From the NCBI RefSeq assembly GCF_033097525.1, contig NZ_CP109907.1, positions 1,736,001 through 1,800,000 of the forward strand: a stretch of DNA of 64,000 nucleotides, given 5' to 3'. Position 1 is the stretch's first letter. Every line of letters starts with the position of its first letter. Below, in pieces: positions 56,515-64,000 of this stretch. The DNA comes from Sphingobacterium sp. UGAL515B_05 (GTDB lineage: Bacteria > Bacteroidota > Bacteroidia > Sphingobacteriales > Sphingobacteriaceae). The position numbers and the translations under genes are program-made. The notes below the pieces were generated by a model that worked only from the letters and a program-made list of their open reading frames with translations, was not told the origin of the DNA and did not search any database.

Positions 56515-57417
56515 CTACAAATAGGTTAACTGAACAGAATTATCGGTAGTTTCCAATGTTACTCTTCGGCCAAATACAAGGGCATGATTGTCATCAATAT
56601 GCCCGGCAGGGTAGCCAAAAGCCACCGGAAAATCATATTCTTTCACTTTATCCCACACAATTTCTTCAACACTTTGCCCAAAAGTAGGATCATTGTCTTT
56701 CATGGCAGAGAACCCTCCCACAATCAGACCTTTTAATTTTTTTAGTTTTCCTGCGCGTTTCAACGCCCATAACATTCTGTCTATGGAATAATAGGCTTCA
56801 CCGACGTCTTCAATAAATAAAATTTTATTCTTGTAATTGACATCCGAATCCGACGCAAGTACAGACAATAAAATCGCCAAATTTCCACCGACCAATTTGC
56901 CTTCGCCTTTACCCGCGCGGTTGGGAAATAAGGTTTGCTCATAGGTAAAGTCCATATTATGACCGAACAATGCATTTCTTAAGGTTTCAAGAGAGGCTTT
57001 TGTCCCGGTTTCAAAGGATTTGGGCATCTGTCCATGTATTGTTGCAATTTTATAGTTGCGTTGAATATGACTATGCAATACGGTAATATCACTAAAGCCC
57101 ACCAACCATTTGGGATTCTTTTCAAAGCTTGAAAAATCTATCTGATCGACAATACGAACACAACCGTAACCCCCGCGCGCGGCAAAAACAGCTTTAATCG
57201 ACGGATCATCCAGTGCCCACTGCAGATCTGCTGCCCGCAACTTGTCATCGCCGGCAAACTGATGGAACGATGTCCCGACGGTTTTCCCGACCACAACTTC
57301 CAGTCCCCAGCTCTCCAATGTTTTTATGCCTACATCAATAGATCCACGAATAAAACTCGCAGGGCATACAATAGCGACTTTATCGCCTTCTTTCAGAAAA
57401 TCAGGTATTTTGGACAT
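56515..57417 (-). CDS. LD-carboxypeptidase (S66 family, LdcA/MccF type)
   Basis: The 300-residue protein has the S66 motifs: VGFSDITVLHSH with the nucleophilic Ser near residue 106, FIEDVGEAYYSIDRM with Glu near 201, and the His in YPAGHIDDNHALVFG near 270. It also shows AARGGYGCVRI near 80. It should remove the C-terminal D-Ala from murein tetrapeptides (LdcA) or cleave microcin-like adenylates (MccF). The cytoplasmic location fits the absence of a signal peptide. It is transcribed away from metG with a 323-bp intergenic region. Confidence 0.88.
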   Translation of the reverse strand: MSKIPDFLKEGDKVAIVCPASFIRGSIDVGIKTLESWGLEVVVGKTVGTSFHQFAGDDKLRAADLQWALDDPSIKAVFAARGGYGCVRIVDQIDFSSFEKNPKWLVGFSDITVLHSHIQRNYKIATIHGQMPKSFETGTKASLETLRNALFGHNMDFTYEQTLFPNRAGKGEGKLVGGNLAILLSVLASDSDVNYKNKILFIEDVGEAYYSIDRMLWALKRAGKLKKLKGLIVGGFSAMKDNDPTFGQSVEEIVWDKVKEYDFPVAFGYPAGHIDDNHALVFGRRVTLETTDNSVQLTYL

Positions 57418-57740
57418 ATTTTTTATTGCTAATGATCAAACAAAATCGCCTCCTCACGATAGAGTCCGATGATAAATTTACTTGATATATGGTGCTTATA
57501 TGTACAAATAAACGTAAATTTATCTAAGTTTTCTACCGCTATTTTGAATAATATTTCTACGATAACAAGCAATTAAACAGTAGCGCATTTTGATCAGATT
57601 GCAACAACCCGAGGAATCGGCCGGCACAAGAATTCAAGAATAAATTGTTCGATATGACACGCATTTATATTGCATATAAACAGCAATTTATCTAAGTTTG
57701 CCAAAGAAAACATGTACACACTTTAATATACTTTCAAGCA
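57418..57740. other. Intergenic region upstream of metG with two related promoter-like elements
   Basis: No gene is visible in these 323 bp. Two related promoter-like segments ending in TTTATCTAAGTTT are at about 57485-57535 (copy C, degenerate) and 57652-57705 (copy B). Copy B matches the element before the pqqD-like gene. The first half of the region probably holds the LD-carboxypeptidase promoter. Confidence 0.6.
57656..57700 (+). promoter_or_regulatory. Promoter with dyad operator of metG (element copy B)
   Basis: TTTATAT-TGC-ATATAAA is a perfect 7-bp dyad (57664-57680), ATTG, 20 nt, then TAAGTTTG (57693-57700), giving a plausible start near 57707 and a 34-nt leader. Of about 45 bases, most match the element in front of the pqqD-like gene. 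Confidence 0.55.
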
Positions 57741-59810
57741 TTGAGTATTCTAGATAAAAAACGTTATACCATCACATCGGCATTACCATATGCCAATGGT
57801 CCTTTACATATCGGACACCTTGCCGGAGCTTATATCCCAGGGGATATTTTTGTCCGTTATTTACGTCTGAATCAAAAAGATGTAGTTTATGTATGTGGTT
57901 CAGATGAGCATGGTGCGGCGATTACCATCCGTGCAAAAAAAGAGGGCATCACCCCGCAACAAATCATTGACAAATACAACAAACAAATCAAAGAAAGCTT
58001 TGAGGAGTTTGGTATCTCTTTCGATATATATCACCGTACATCGGAGCCCATACATCACCAGTTATCGCAGGATTTCTTCTTAAACCTTTACAACAAAGGC
58101 GAATTTGTGGAGAAATTTTCCGAGCAGTACTACGATGAGGAATACCATCAGTTTTTGGCCGACCGCTACATTACGGGAACTTGCCCAAATTGTAAGTCCG
58201 AAGGTGCCTATGGGGACCAATGTGAAAAGTGTGGTACATCACTGAGTCCCACAGACCTGATCAACCCGATTTCAACATTAAGTGGAAAGACACCAGTGTT
58301 GAAAGAGACGAAACACTGGTATCTTCCTTTGGATAAATACCAACCTTGGCTTGAAAAATGGTTGATCGAAGGAAAGAAAAATATTCTTAAATCCAACGTC
58401 TTTGGCCAATGTCAATCCTGGCTTAAATCCGGTTTGCAACCACGTTCAATGACAAGAGATTTGGACTGGGGGGTTGATGTTCCTTTGGCTGAGGCTCAAG
58501 GTAAAAAGCTATATGTCTGGCTAGATGCACCTATCGGTTATATCTCTGCAACTAAACAGTGGGCCTTAGACCATGGTAAAAACTGGGAAGATTATTGGAA
58601 AACCCATGAGAACCCCGCAGACGACTCTACACTGATCCATTTTATCGGAAAAGATAATATTGTTTTTCACTGTATTATTTTCCCGGCAATTCTTCATGCA
58701 CACGGCGGCTATATTTTACCAGAAAATATTCCGGCCAACGAATTCCTGAACTTAGAGGGTGATAAACTATCTACGTCTAGAAATCATGCGGTATGGTTAC
58801 ATGAGTATCTGCAAGAGTTTCCTGACAAACAGGATGAATTGCGCTATGTATTAACATCCATATTACCAGAGACTTCAGATGCAGAGTTCACCTGGAAAGA
58901 TTTCCAGGCCAGAATCAACAATGAGCTCGTTGCTATCTTTGGAAATTTTGTCAACCGCGTGATGGTACTTTCGCATAAATATTTTGATGGTAAGGTATTA
59001 AAAGGTTCGGCACTGACAACGGTAGACCAAGCGGTATTGGATGAATTAAAAGCATACCCGGCTTCTATTAAATCGTCTTTAGAACAATTCCGCTTCCGCG
59101 AAGCTTTGGCAGAGTTCATGAATGTTGCTCGTCTTGGCAACAAATATCTTGCGGACGAGGAGCCATGGAAAATTATTAAAACGGATGAAGAACGCGTCAA
59201 AACCATTTTAAATGTAGCGGCACAGATTGTTGCTAACCTTGCTGTTCTTGCACAGCCGTTTTTACCGAAAACAGCGATCAAATTATTTGAAATGCTCAAT
59301 TTCCCACAAGGGAACTGGAATGACGCAGGTTCAGATGCTTTAATTCAAGACAACCATCAATTGGGTGAAGTACAATTGTTATTTGACAAAATAACTGACG
59401 AACAAGTCGACTTCCAATTGAATAAGCTTGCCGAAGCAAAAGCAAAAAATCTAGCTGATAATGCAAAAGTTGCTCCTGCGAAAGAAAACATCAGTTTTGA
59501 CGATTTTGTTAAAATGGATATCCGCGTCGGAACGATTACAGCAGCCGAAAAAGTTGCGAAAACAAAAAAATTGTTGAAATTAACAATCGATACTGGTATT
59601 GATACACGCACAGTCGTTTCGGGCATCGCAGAGTTCTTTAGTCCGGAAGAGATCGTAGGTCGTCAGGTATCCATCCTGGTCAATCTTGAGCCTCGCGAAA
59701 TAAAAGGAATTATGTCACAGGGCATGATTCTTATGGCCGAAGATGCAGATGGTCGATTGGATTTCGTTAAACCCGACACCGCAATTAAAGTAGGAAGCAC
59801 AGTACGTTAA
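57741..59810 (+). CDS. metG: Methionine-tRNA ligase
   Basis: The 689-residue protein begins at a TTG; no in-frame ATG lies upstream to the next stop, and the homologous region [20 protein letters not shown] starts at residue 7. HIGH motif is at 23-26; zinc-binding [18 protein letters not shown] is near 148; the KMSKS-equivalent is KLSTS near 342; a C-terminal tRNA-binding OB domain ([17 protein letters not shown]) is near 580-689. It charges tRNA-Met. The linked tRNA-binding domain is typical of long bacterial MetG. An intrinsic terminator follows at 59836. Confidence 0.95.
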   Translation: MSILDKKRYTITSALPYANGPLHIGHLAGAYIPGDIFVRYLRLNQKDVVYVCGSDEHGAAITIRAKKEGITPQQIIDKYNKQIKESFEEFGISFDIYHRTSEPIHHQLSQDFFLNLYNKGEFVEKFSEQYYDEEYHQFLADRYITGTCPNCKSEGAYGDQCEKCGTSLSPTDLINPISTLSGKTPVLKETKHWYLPLDKYQPWLEKWLIEGKKNILKSNVFGQCQSWLKSGLQPRSMTRDLDWGVDVPLAEAQGKKLYVWLDAPIGYISATKQWALDHGKNWEDYWKTHENPADDSTLIHFIGKDNIVFHCIIFPAILHAHGGYILPENIPANEFLNLEGDKLSTSRNHAVWLHEYLQEFPDKQDELRYVLTSILPETSDAEFTWKDFQARINNELVAIFGNFVNRVMVLSHKYFDGKVLKGSALTTVDQAVLDELKAYPASIKSSLEQFRFREALAEFMNVARLGNKYLADEEPWKIIKTDEERVKTILNVAAQIVANLAVLAQPFLPKTAIKLFEMLNFPQGNWNDAGSDALIQDNHQLGEVQLLFDKITDEQVDFQLNKLAEAKAKNLADNAKVAPAKENISFDDFVKMDIRVGTITAAEKVAKTKKLLKLTIDTGIDTRTVVSGIAEFFSPEEIVGRQVSILVNLEPREIKGIMSQGMILMAEDADGRLDFVKPDTAIKVGSTVR

Positions 59811-59835
59811 TAGAAAACGTGCATTCCTTTTATAA

Positions 59836-59867
59836 AAAAAAGCCTGTTCATACGAACAGGCTTTTTT
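59836..59867 (+). terminator. Intrinsic terminator after metG
   Basis: AAAAAAGCCTGTTC and GAACAGGCTTTTTT pair perfectly around ATAC. It is also usable by the convergent GLPGLI gene ending at 59887. Confidence 0.9.
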
Positions 59868-59886
59868 GGTTTATCATTGTAACCGG

Positions 59887-60681
59887 CTAAAAGAATATGC
59901 TCTGCATACGCTTTTTAAATTCCTTATCATCCAGATAATCATAAACGGTCTCTTTCAATTTTTTGAGGACTTCTGTTCTCGATTCTGCCACAACTTTTTT
60001 CTTTTTGGTCAGCACATTTGAAACCGGGGCGTTTGTGATCTCGACCTTTGTCGCAAACATATTTACATTCATACTAGGAATGGATACCCCCATCACCAGG
60101 CCAGGGAGACCGTGTATAAGTTCAGGACCACCGGAGACAGGTATTTGTCCCGCAAAAAAGGCAACCACATAGACCGAATCTTGGATGATTCCATTGGCTC
60201 TTCTGCAGTCATATCCCGCGATATTGCGGTATTCGTCAGTATACTTCCACTTTACTGTAGGCAAAGAATCTTTGAGCAAGAGCTGATCATCTCCGAAAGG
60301 GAGTAGTTTTAGGAATTCCTGATTTTGAAAATTAATATATGTTTTTGAATCCGGAAGAATAGAATTATATCTGGTCACATTACGGTAAGTCGCAGGATAG
60401 TCTTCCTGAACTGTCTCAAACAAGGTTTCATTATCGTAAAATTTCAGAATATGATGGGTCACAACCTCCGTAGGACCATTTTTTACGGCATTGTCGACCA
60501 TCAGCTTATCCCAGGTATCCAAGTCCGGCTTGCTCAGATAATTCCGTTTTAAAAAGTTCTGTACATGAAACTTCCGTTCATAAGTCACTATTCCACTACT
60601 GGGGAAATAGGCATGCTGTGCCTGTGCTGTACTCATGCACAGCAATAATACCCAAATCATCAACTTCATAGACTTACTCAT
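59887..60681 (-). CDS. GLPGLI family protein
   Basis: The 264-residue protein has a signal peptide ending near AQAQ and the family's HGLPGLVMG motif near residue 195. The N-terminal SSGIVTYERKFHVQN fits the usual start of GLPGLI proteins. Their function is unknown; in Bacteroidota they are frequently encoded with an outer-membrane beta-barrel protein, as here. The start codon overlaps the stop of the beta-barrel gene by 4 nt (ATGA), so they are translated from one mRNA. Confidence 0.9.
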   Translation of the reverse strand: MSKSMKLMIWVLLLCMSTAQAQHAYFPSSGIVTYERKFHVQNFLKRNYLSKPDLDTWDKLMVDNAVKNGPTEVVTHHILKFYDNETLFETVQEDYPATYRNVTRYNSILPDSKTYINFQNQEFLKLLPFGDDQLLLKDSLPTVKWKYTDEYRNIAGYDCRRANGIIQDSVYVVAFFAGQIPVSGGPELIHGLPGLVMGVSIPSMNVNMFATKVEITNAPVSNVLTKKKKVVAESRTEVLKKLKETVYDYLDDKEFKKRMQSIFF

Positions 60682-63467
60682 TTGGCATCTCCTTTCATTG
60701 TTGTAAAATTGTAGATTACTTTTAGCATTCCATAACGACGTAATACAGTGTTGCTTGTCTGGATAAATGACGTTCCGTTTTGATAACGATATACGCCGTT
60801 ATTTTTATTTAGGATATCATTGACAAATACCTGCGCTTCCAATGATTTATCCTTCAAGAATTTCTTAGAAATATATCCATTCATATTGATAATATTAATG
60901 GACTGTAATGTCTTTGTCGCAGCTTGATAATTTTGATCTGTAGACAACGAAATTTTGAAATCTTTTGGCAAATAATAAGTGAACTGCGAATAAGAACGGA
61001 ATTTAAACGTTGTACGGTTCAATTCGGGCTGCAAAAACGAGCTCATTTGCTCGACGCCAGGCATCAACGAGATGTAAAAGTCCATCTTATTTGCTTTATA
61101 TCTATTAAAGCCGATTTCTGGTGTTATACTCTTCGTCTGATTTCTATTAAGCTTTGGTTCTTCATTAAACGACGATAAATAACTAAACTGGCTATTGTAT
61201 TGTCCGTTGAGACCGATATTCATTTTCAAACCCCATTTCTTCTGTAGCACAAAACTGTAAGATCCGCCACCATAAATACGCCAGTTGTCCTTATCAATAT
61301 TGACATAGGAAATTTGTTGCGTCCCCTCGTCTAGATTATAGCGTACATTGGTGTTAATATTCTTCTTGCCCTGATCTGCACTGGCATAAAAATAGAATCC
61401 CTGATCTTTCAACTGCTTATAGCTGTTGTAATTGATCGAATAAGAGTTGTTAAAGCCCGCTTTTAAGTTTGGATTGTCCAAATATTCGATAAGCGGCTGT
61501 GCATTTTGCTTAAGGGGTTCGATTTGAGTCAAAGAAGGTTGAATGGTACGTCCACTATAGCGGAAACCGATATTTTTACTTTTTGAGATCTTGTAATTCA
61601 CAGAGAGATTTGGGTTAACCGAAGTCTGATTACGCTGCAATGTTGTATTTAGATTATTATATGTTCTCTTCACATCCTCAAAATCGACCCTGTTGCTTAG
61701 ATTGACCGTTAAGGTACTAGACTTGTAATTGAGGGAAGCATTGACGCCATTTTTCAAGCTGGTAAAATCGAAATCATTTAATAGATTTTGATCCAGTACA
61801 GTGTATTTACCTGTAACAGGATCTTTATCGAAGGACTGATTAAGGGTCTCCGATTTATTGCTATTGAATGCGTAGCCAATAGCAGCAGTCAGTCGTTTTG
61901 ACAAAGGCTCAGAATAAGTTACCGATGCCCCGTACATATTGTTGCCCAACTTATCATTTTTATATTGATCGATCAGTGTCGTATCGCCCGAACTTTGGAA
62001 ATAGTTCTGGGAAAAATATTGCGTTTTTGACCTATTTTGATCAGTATTTGCATTGATATTAAAGGTTACAGAGCGACGGTCCTTTTTGAAACGACGGGTA
62101 AGCATTGCATTTACATTGAACTTATCCTGATCGCTATTTTGATCAGTGGTAGATAAGGTCTGTGTAATCAATGTTCTATCCAATTTACGCTGGTCTGCTT
62201 CTGAATTGGATAAATTGTCGCGGCTAGATTTGGTGAATCCCATATTAATGGTCAAATCGGACAGTGAATCTAACTTCAGATCATATCGTAAATTTGCAAT
62301 ATTTGCCTGTGTTTCGGTTTCAGATGCTGTCACATTATTATCGACCTGTGCGCGTTCAGGAAGGTTATTCTGCGCGTTATACGTACTTGTATTGTTGACA
62401 TTGATCTGATTGCGTTTGAAGTTTGCATTGATCTTATGCTTATCATCTTTGGATTTGTCGGAATAGCTAGCCCCCATATTTATTGCTTTGGGCACGCCAC
62501 CACCATAGTATTTACCATCCCATCCCCCATCAGAACCATCACCACCGGAAATCATAATGCCACCACCGTCCATCATCTGCACATTGCTACTTCCGCCCAC
62601 ACCATATTTTTGGCTATCTTCAAATCCTAATCCGACCATTCCATCATTGGCCAGAATACCATAAGCGGCAATTTTTTGTGAGCCTTTAAACTTATTGAGC
62701 ATGACTTTTCCGCCATAATATTTATCTGTACCAGCTCCTGCGACAGCCTGGCCGAACATTCCTTTTTTCTTATCTTCCTTGAGTTTGATATCAATCGTCT
62801 GTGTACGTTCACCGTCATCCACCCCAGTGCGTACAGCAAGGTCTGATTTCTTTTCATAAACCTGTACTTTGCTGACCATATCTGAACGGATGTTCTTGGT
62901 GATCAACGTTGGATCATCGCCAAAAAACTCTTCGCCATCGAGCAGCACTTTTTTCACTTCCTTGCCTTGCGCGATGATCTTACCTGATCCATCCATCGTA
63001 ATACCCGGCAAAACCTTCAATAGGTCCTCTACTTTAGCATCCTTCTCGACTTTAAAACTAGCGGCATCATATTCGACGGTATCGCCTTTAATAACCACAG
63101 GAATTTTGCCGTTCACTTGGACCTCTTCCAATAGTAGAGCTGCTTTAGATAGTTTTACAATACCAATATCTAAATCTTCGGCGGCCACATGGATATCTTT
63201 TACCAAGTCAGCATACTGCGGATAGGAAACTACCATTTTATAGCTGCCTGTGTCGAGATTGGCAATTTGGAATGTCCCGTTTTCTTTCGTTCGACCAAAT
63301 TTAATCAAAATCGAATCTTTGGGACTGAGCAGCGCGATTGAAGCCTGGTGTAGTTTTGCAAGATCTTTGATATCGGCCACCGATCCCACAAGTTTATGTT
63401 GCGCATAAGACTTGGAACTCAGTACGGATAATAAAAGAAACAAAACTAGGGAATAGGTTAGTTTCAT
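60678..63467 (-). CDS. Outer-membrane beta-barrel family protein (TonB-receptor-like)
   Basis: The 929-residue protein has a signal peptide ending near SYAQ, a CarboxypepD_reg-like domain (about 23-110), a plug-like region with LEEVQVNGKIPVVIKGDTVE near 115 and a KVEDLLKVLPGITMDGSGKI motif near 143, and a long beta-barrel. A Gly/Asp-rich stretch lies near residues 285-315 (MDGGGIMISGGDGSDGG), which is unusual within a barrel protein. The family is annotated as 'outer membrane beta-barrel' and is usually paired with GLPGLI genes. The ligand is unknown. Confidence 0.85.
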   Translation of the reverse strand: MKLTYSLVLFLLLSVLSSKSYAQHKLVGSVADIKDLAKLHQASIALLSPKDSILIKFGRTKENGTFQIANLDTGSYKMVVSYPQYADLVKDIHVAAEDLDIGIVKLSKAALLLEEVQVNGKIPVVIKGDTVEYDAASFKVEKDAKVEDLLKVLPGITMDGSGKIIAQGKEVKKVLLDGEEFFGDDPTLITKNIRSDMVSKVQVYEKKSDLAVRTGVDDGERTQTIDIKLKEDKKKGMFGQAVAGAGTDKYYGGKVMLNKFKGSQKIAAYGILANDGMVGLGFEDSQKYGVGGSSNVQMMDGGGIMISGGDGSDGGWDGKYYGGGVPKAINMGASYSDKSKDDKHKINANFKRNQINVNNTSTYNAQNNLPERAQVDNNVTASETETQANIANLRYDLKLDSLSDLTINMGFTKSSRDNLSNSEADQRKLDRTLITQTLSTTDQNSDQDKFNVNAMLTRRFKKDRRSVTFNINANTDQNRSKTQYFSQNYFQSSGDTTLIDQYKNDKLGNNMYGASVTYSEPLSKRLTAAIGYAFNSNKSETLNQSFDKDPVTGKYTVLDQNLLNDFDFTSLKNGVNASLNYKSSTLTVNLSNRVDFEDVKRTYNNLNTTLQRNQTSVNPNLSVNYKISKSKNIGFRYSGRTIQPSLTQIEPLKQNAQPLIEYLDNPNLKAGFNNSYSINYNSYKQLKDQGFYFYASADQGKKNINTNVRYNLDEGTQQISYVNIDKDNWRIYGGGSYSFVLQKKWGLKMNIGLNGQYNSQFSYLSSFNEEPKLNRNQTKSITPEIGFNRYKANKMDFYISLMPGVEQMSSFLQPELNRTTFKFRSYSQFTYYLPKDFKISLSTDQNYQAATKTLQSINIINMNGYISKKFLKDKSLEAQVFVNDILNKNNGVYRYQNGTSFIQTSNTVLRRYGMLKVIYNFTTMKGDAK

Positions 63468-63626
63468 AAATTTCGTTTATATATTGTCGGAGTAAATATA
63501 TAAATGTTGCTACGGAAAATTCGTAAAATAATGTTAAATAATTATGCAATTAATAAATTAACCTTACTCCGCGCAAATAAAACCTGATAATTCACTCTAT
63601 ACCAGTAATTTTATCTCATAAAAAAA

Positions 63627-63652
63627 GAGGCGTAACTTATTTGTTACGCCTC
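63627..63652 (-). terminator. Intrinsic terminator after the Rrf2 gene
   Basis: GAGGCGTAAC and GTTACGCCTC form a perfect 10-bp stem around TTATTT, followed on the minus strand by a T run. It ends the Rrf2 transcript. Confidence 0.88.
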
Positions 63653-63684
63653 CAATCTAAATAGAAAAATATATTTTATTTCCT

Positions 63685-64000
63685 TTAATCTACATTCAGG
63701 TTCAATTCTTTTTCCTTATTGATTAAATGGGCAATACTCGTATCATTTAAAATCTGCAACATGGCATTTCTCACCTCAACAAAAGTATCGCGTATGCCAC
63801 AGGCATGCTCCTGTGTACACTCTTCGCAGGAGCGGTAGAAGTTCAAGCTCACGCATGGCAGCAAGGCTATGGGGCCATCAATCAGGCGCATCACCTGCGA
63901 TAAAAAAACATCTTCGGGAGCCTTATTGAGGCTATAACCACCTCCAGCACCTTTTTTGCTATAGAGAATTCCGGCATTTCGCATTTCAAGTAGAATTTGT
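63685..64000 (-). CDS. Rrf2-family regulator, C-terminal part
   Basis: The frame continues beyond the right edge of the window; in-frame codons before the first internal ATG give QILLEMRNAGILYSKKGAGG, the helix-turn-helix wing of Rrf2 proteins. The following part has SLNKAPEDVFLSQVMRLIDG and a Cys-rich segment with four Cys (LLPCVSLNFYRSCEECTQEH, then ACG) that could bind an Fe-S cluster, as in IscR/NsrR-type regulators. The N-terminal part with most of the DNA-binding helices is missing. Its likely target is sulfur, iron or NO metabolism. Confidence 0.85.
   Translation of the reverse strand, partial: QILLEMRNAGILYSKKGAGGGYSLNKAPEDVFLSQVMRLIDGPIALLPCVSLNFYRSCEECTQEHACGIRDTFVEVRNAMLQILNDTSIAHLINKEKELNLNVD

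Noticed and set aside
1..64000. CRISPR arrays, tRNA or rRNA genes, transposases, integrases
   Set aside because: No spaced direct repeats, cloverleaf-like sequences, rRNA segments or transposase motifs were recognised by reading; a computed search might still find a weak case.

Overview
The window looks like chromosome of a Bacteroidota bacterium close to Sphingobacterium (Sphingobacteriaceae). Supporting signs are the moderately AT-rich DNA, a GLPGLI protein beside an outer-membrane beta-barrel protein, a DUF4374 lipoprotein, lipoproteins with short lipoboxes, promoters of the Bacteroidota type (TTTG, about 19 nt, TAnnTTTG) and few clear Shine-Dalgarno sequences. No rRNA, tRNA, CRISPR array, phage or insertion sequence was recognised.

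Region 1 (1-15045, all minus) is a surface-polysaccharide locus. It starts with nucleotide-sugar enzymes at high coordinates (two UDP-glucose dehydrogenases, a TviB-type dehydrogenase, a WbpP-type epimerase, a UDP-glucuronate epimerase, WecB and WecC). It then runs into a variable, more AT-rich assembly part: flippase, acyltransferase, two glycosyltransferases, an EpsG-type polymerase and a truncated secreted protein. The enzymes predict a polymer rich in uronic and N-acetyl-aminouronic acids.

Region 2 (15046-19343) holds a histidine kinase/response regulator operon (plus) between two paralogous minus-strand genes of unknown function. One paralogue is frameshifted exactly inside a perfect inverted repeat.

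Region 3 (19344-34106, minus) is a second polysaccharide locus. In transcription order it has an SLBB export protein, Wzz, glycosyltransferases, a Wzy-like polymerase, a second flippase, a WecA-like initiating transferase broken by a one-base frameshift, a DnaQ-like exonuclease, a second WecB, two TagD-like nucleotidyltransferases and ManC.

Region 4 (34337-40657, plus) holds a lipoprotein, a thioredoxin lipoprotein, an S24/S26-type peptidase, a PqqD-like protein, an ABC exporter and an HPr-kinase-like protein. It resembles a peptide maturation/export system, but I found no precursor or cyclase. The pqqD promoter region contains a long dyad element that recurs upstream of metG.

Region 5 (40730-64000) is mainly ordinary chromosome: a lipoprotein S41 protease; an iron/siderophore-type set (TonB receptor, DUF4374 lipoprotein, two small membrane proteins, PepSY membrane protein); RarA; a TPR protein; a tail-specific protease; two universal stress proteins around DoxX; an LD-carboxypeptidase; MetG; a GLPGLI/outer-membrane pair; and an Rrf2 regulator cut by the right end. 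Several convergent intrinsic terminators separate these units.
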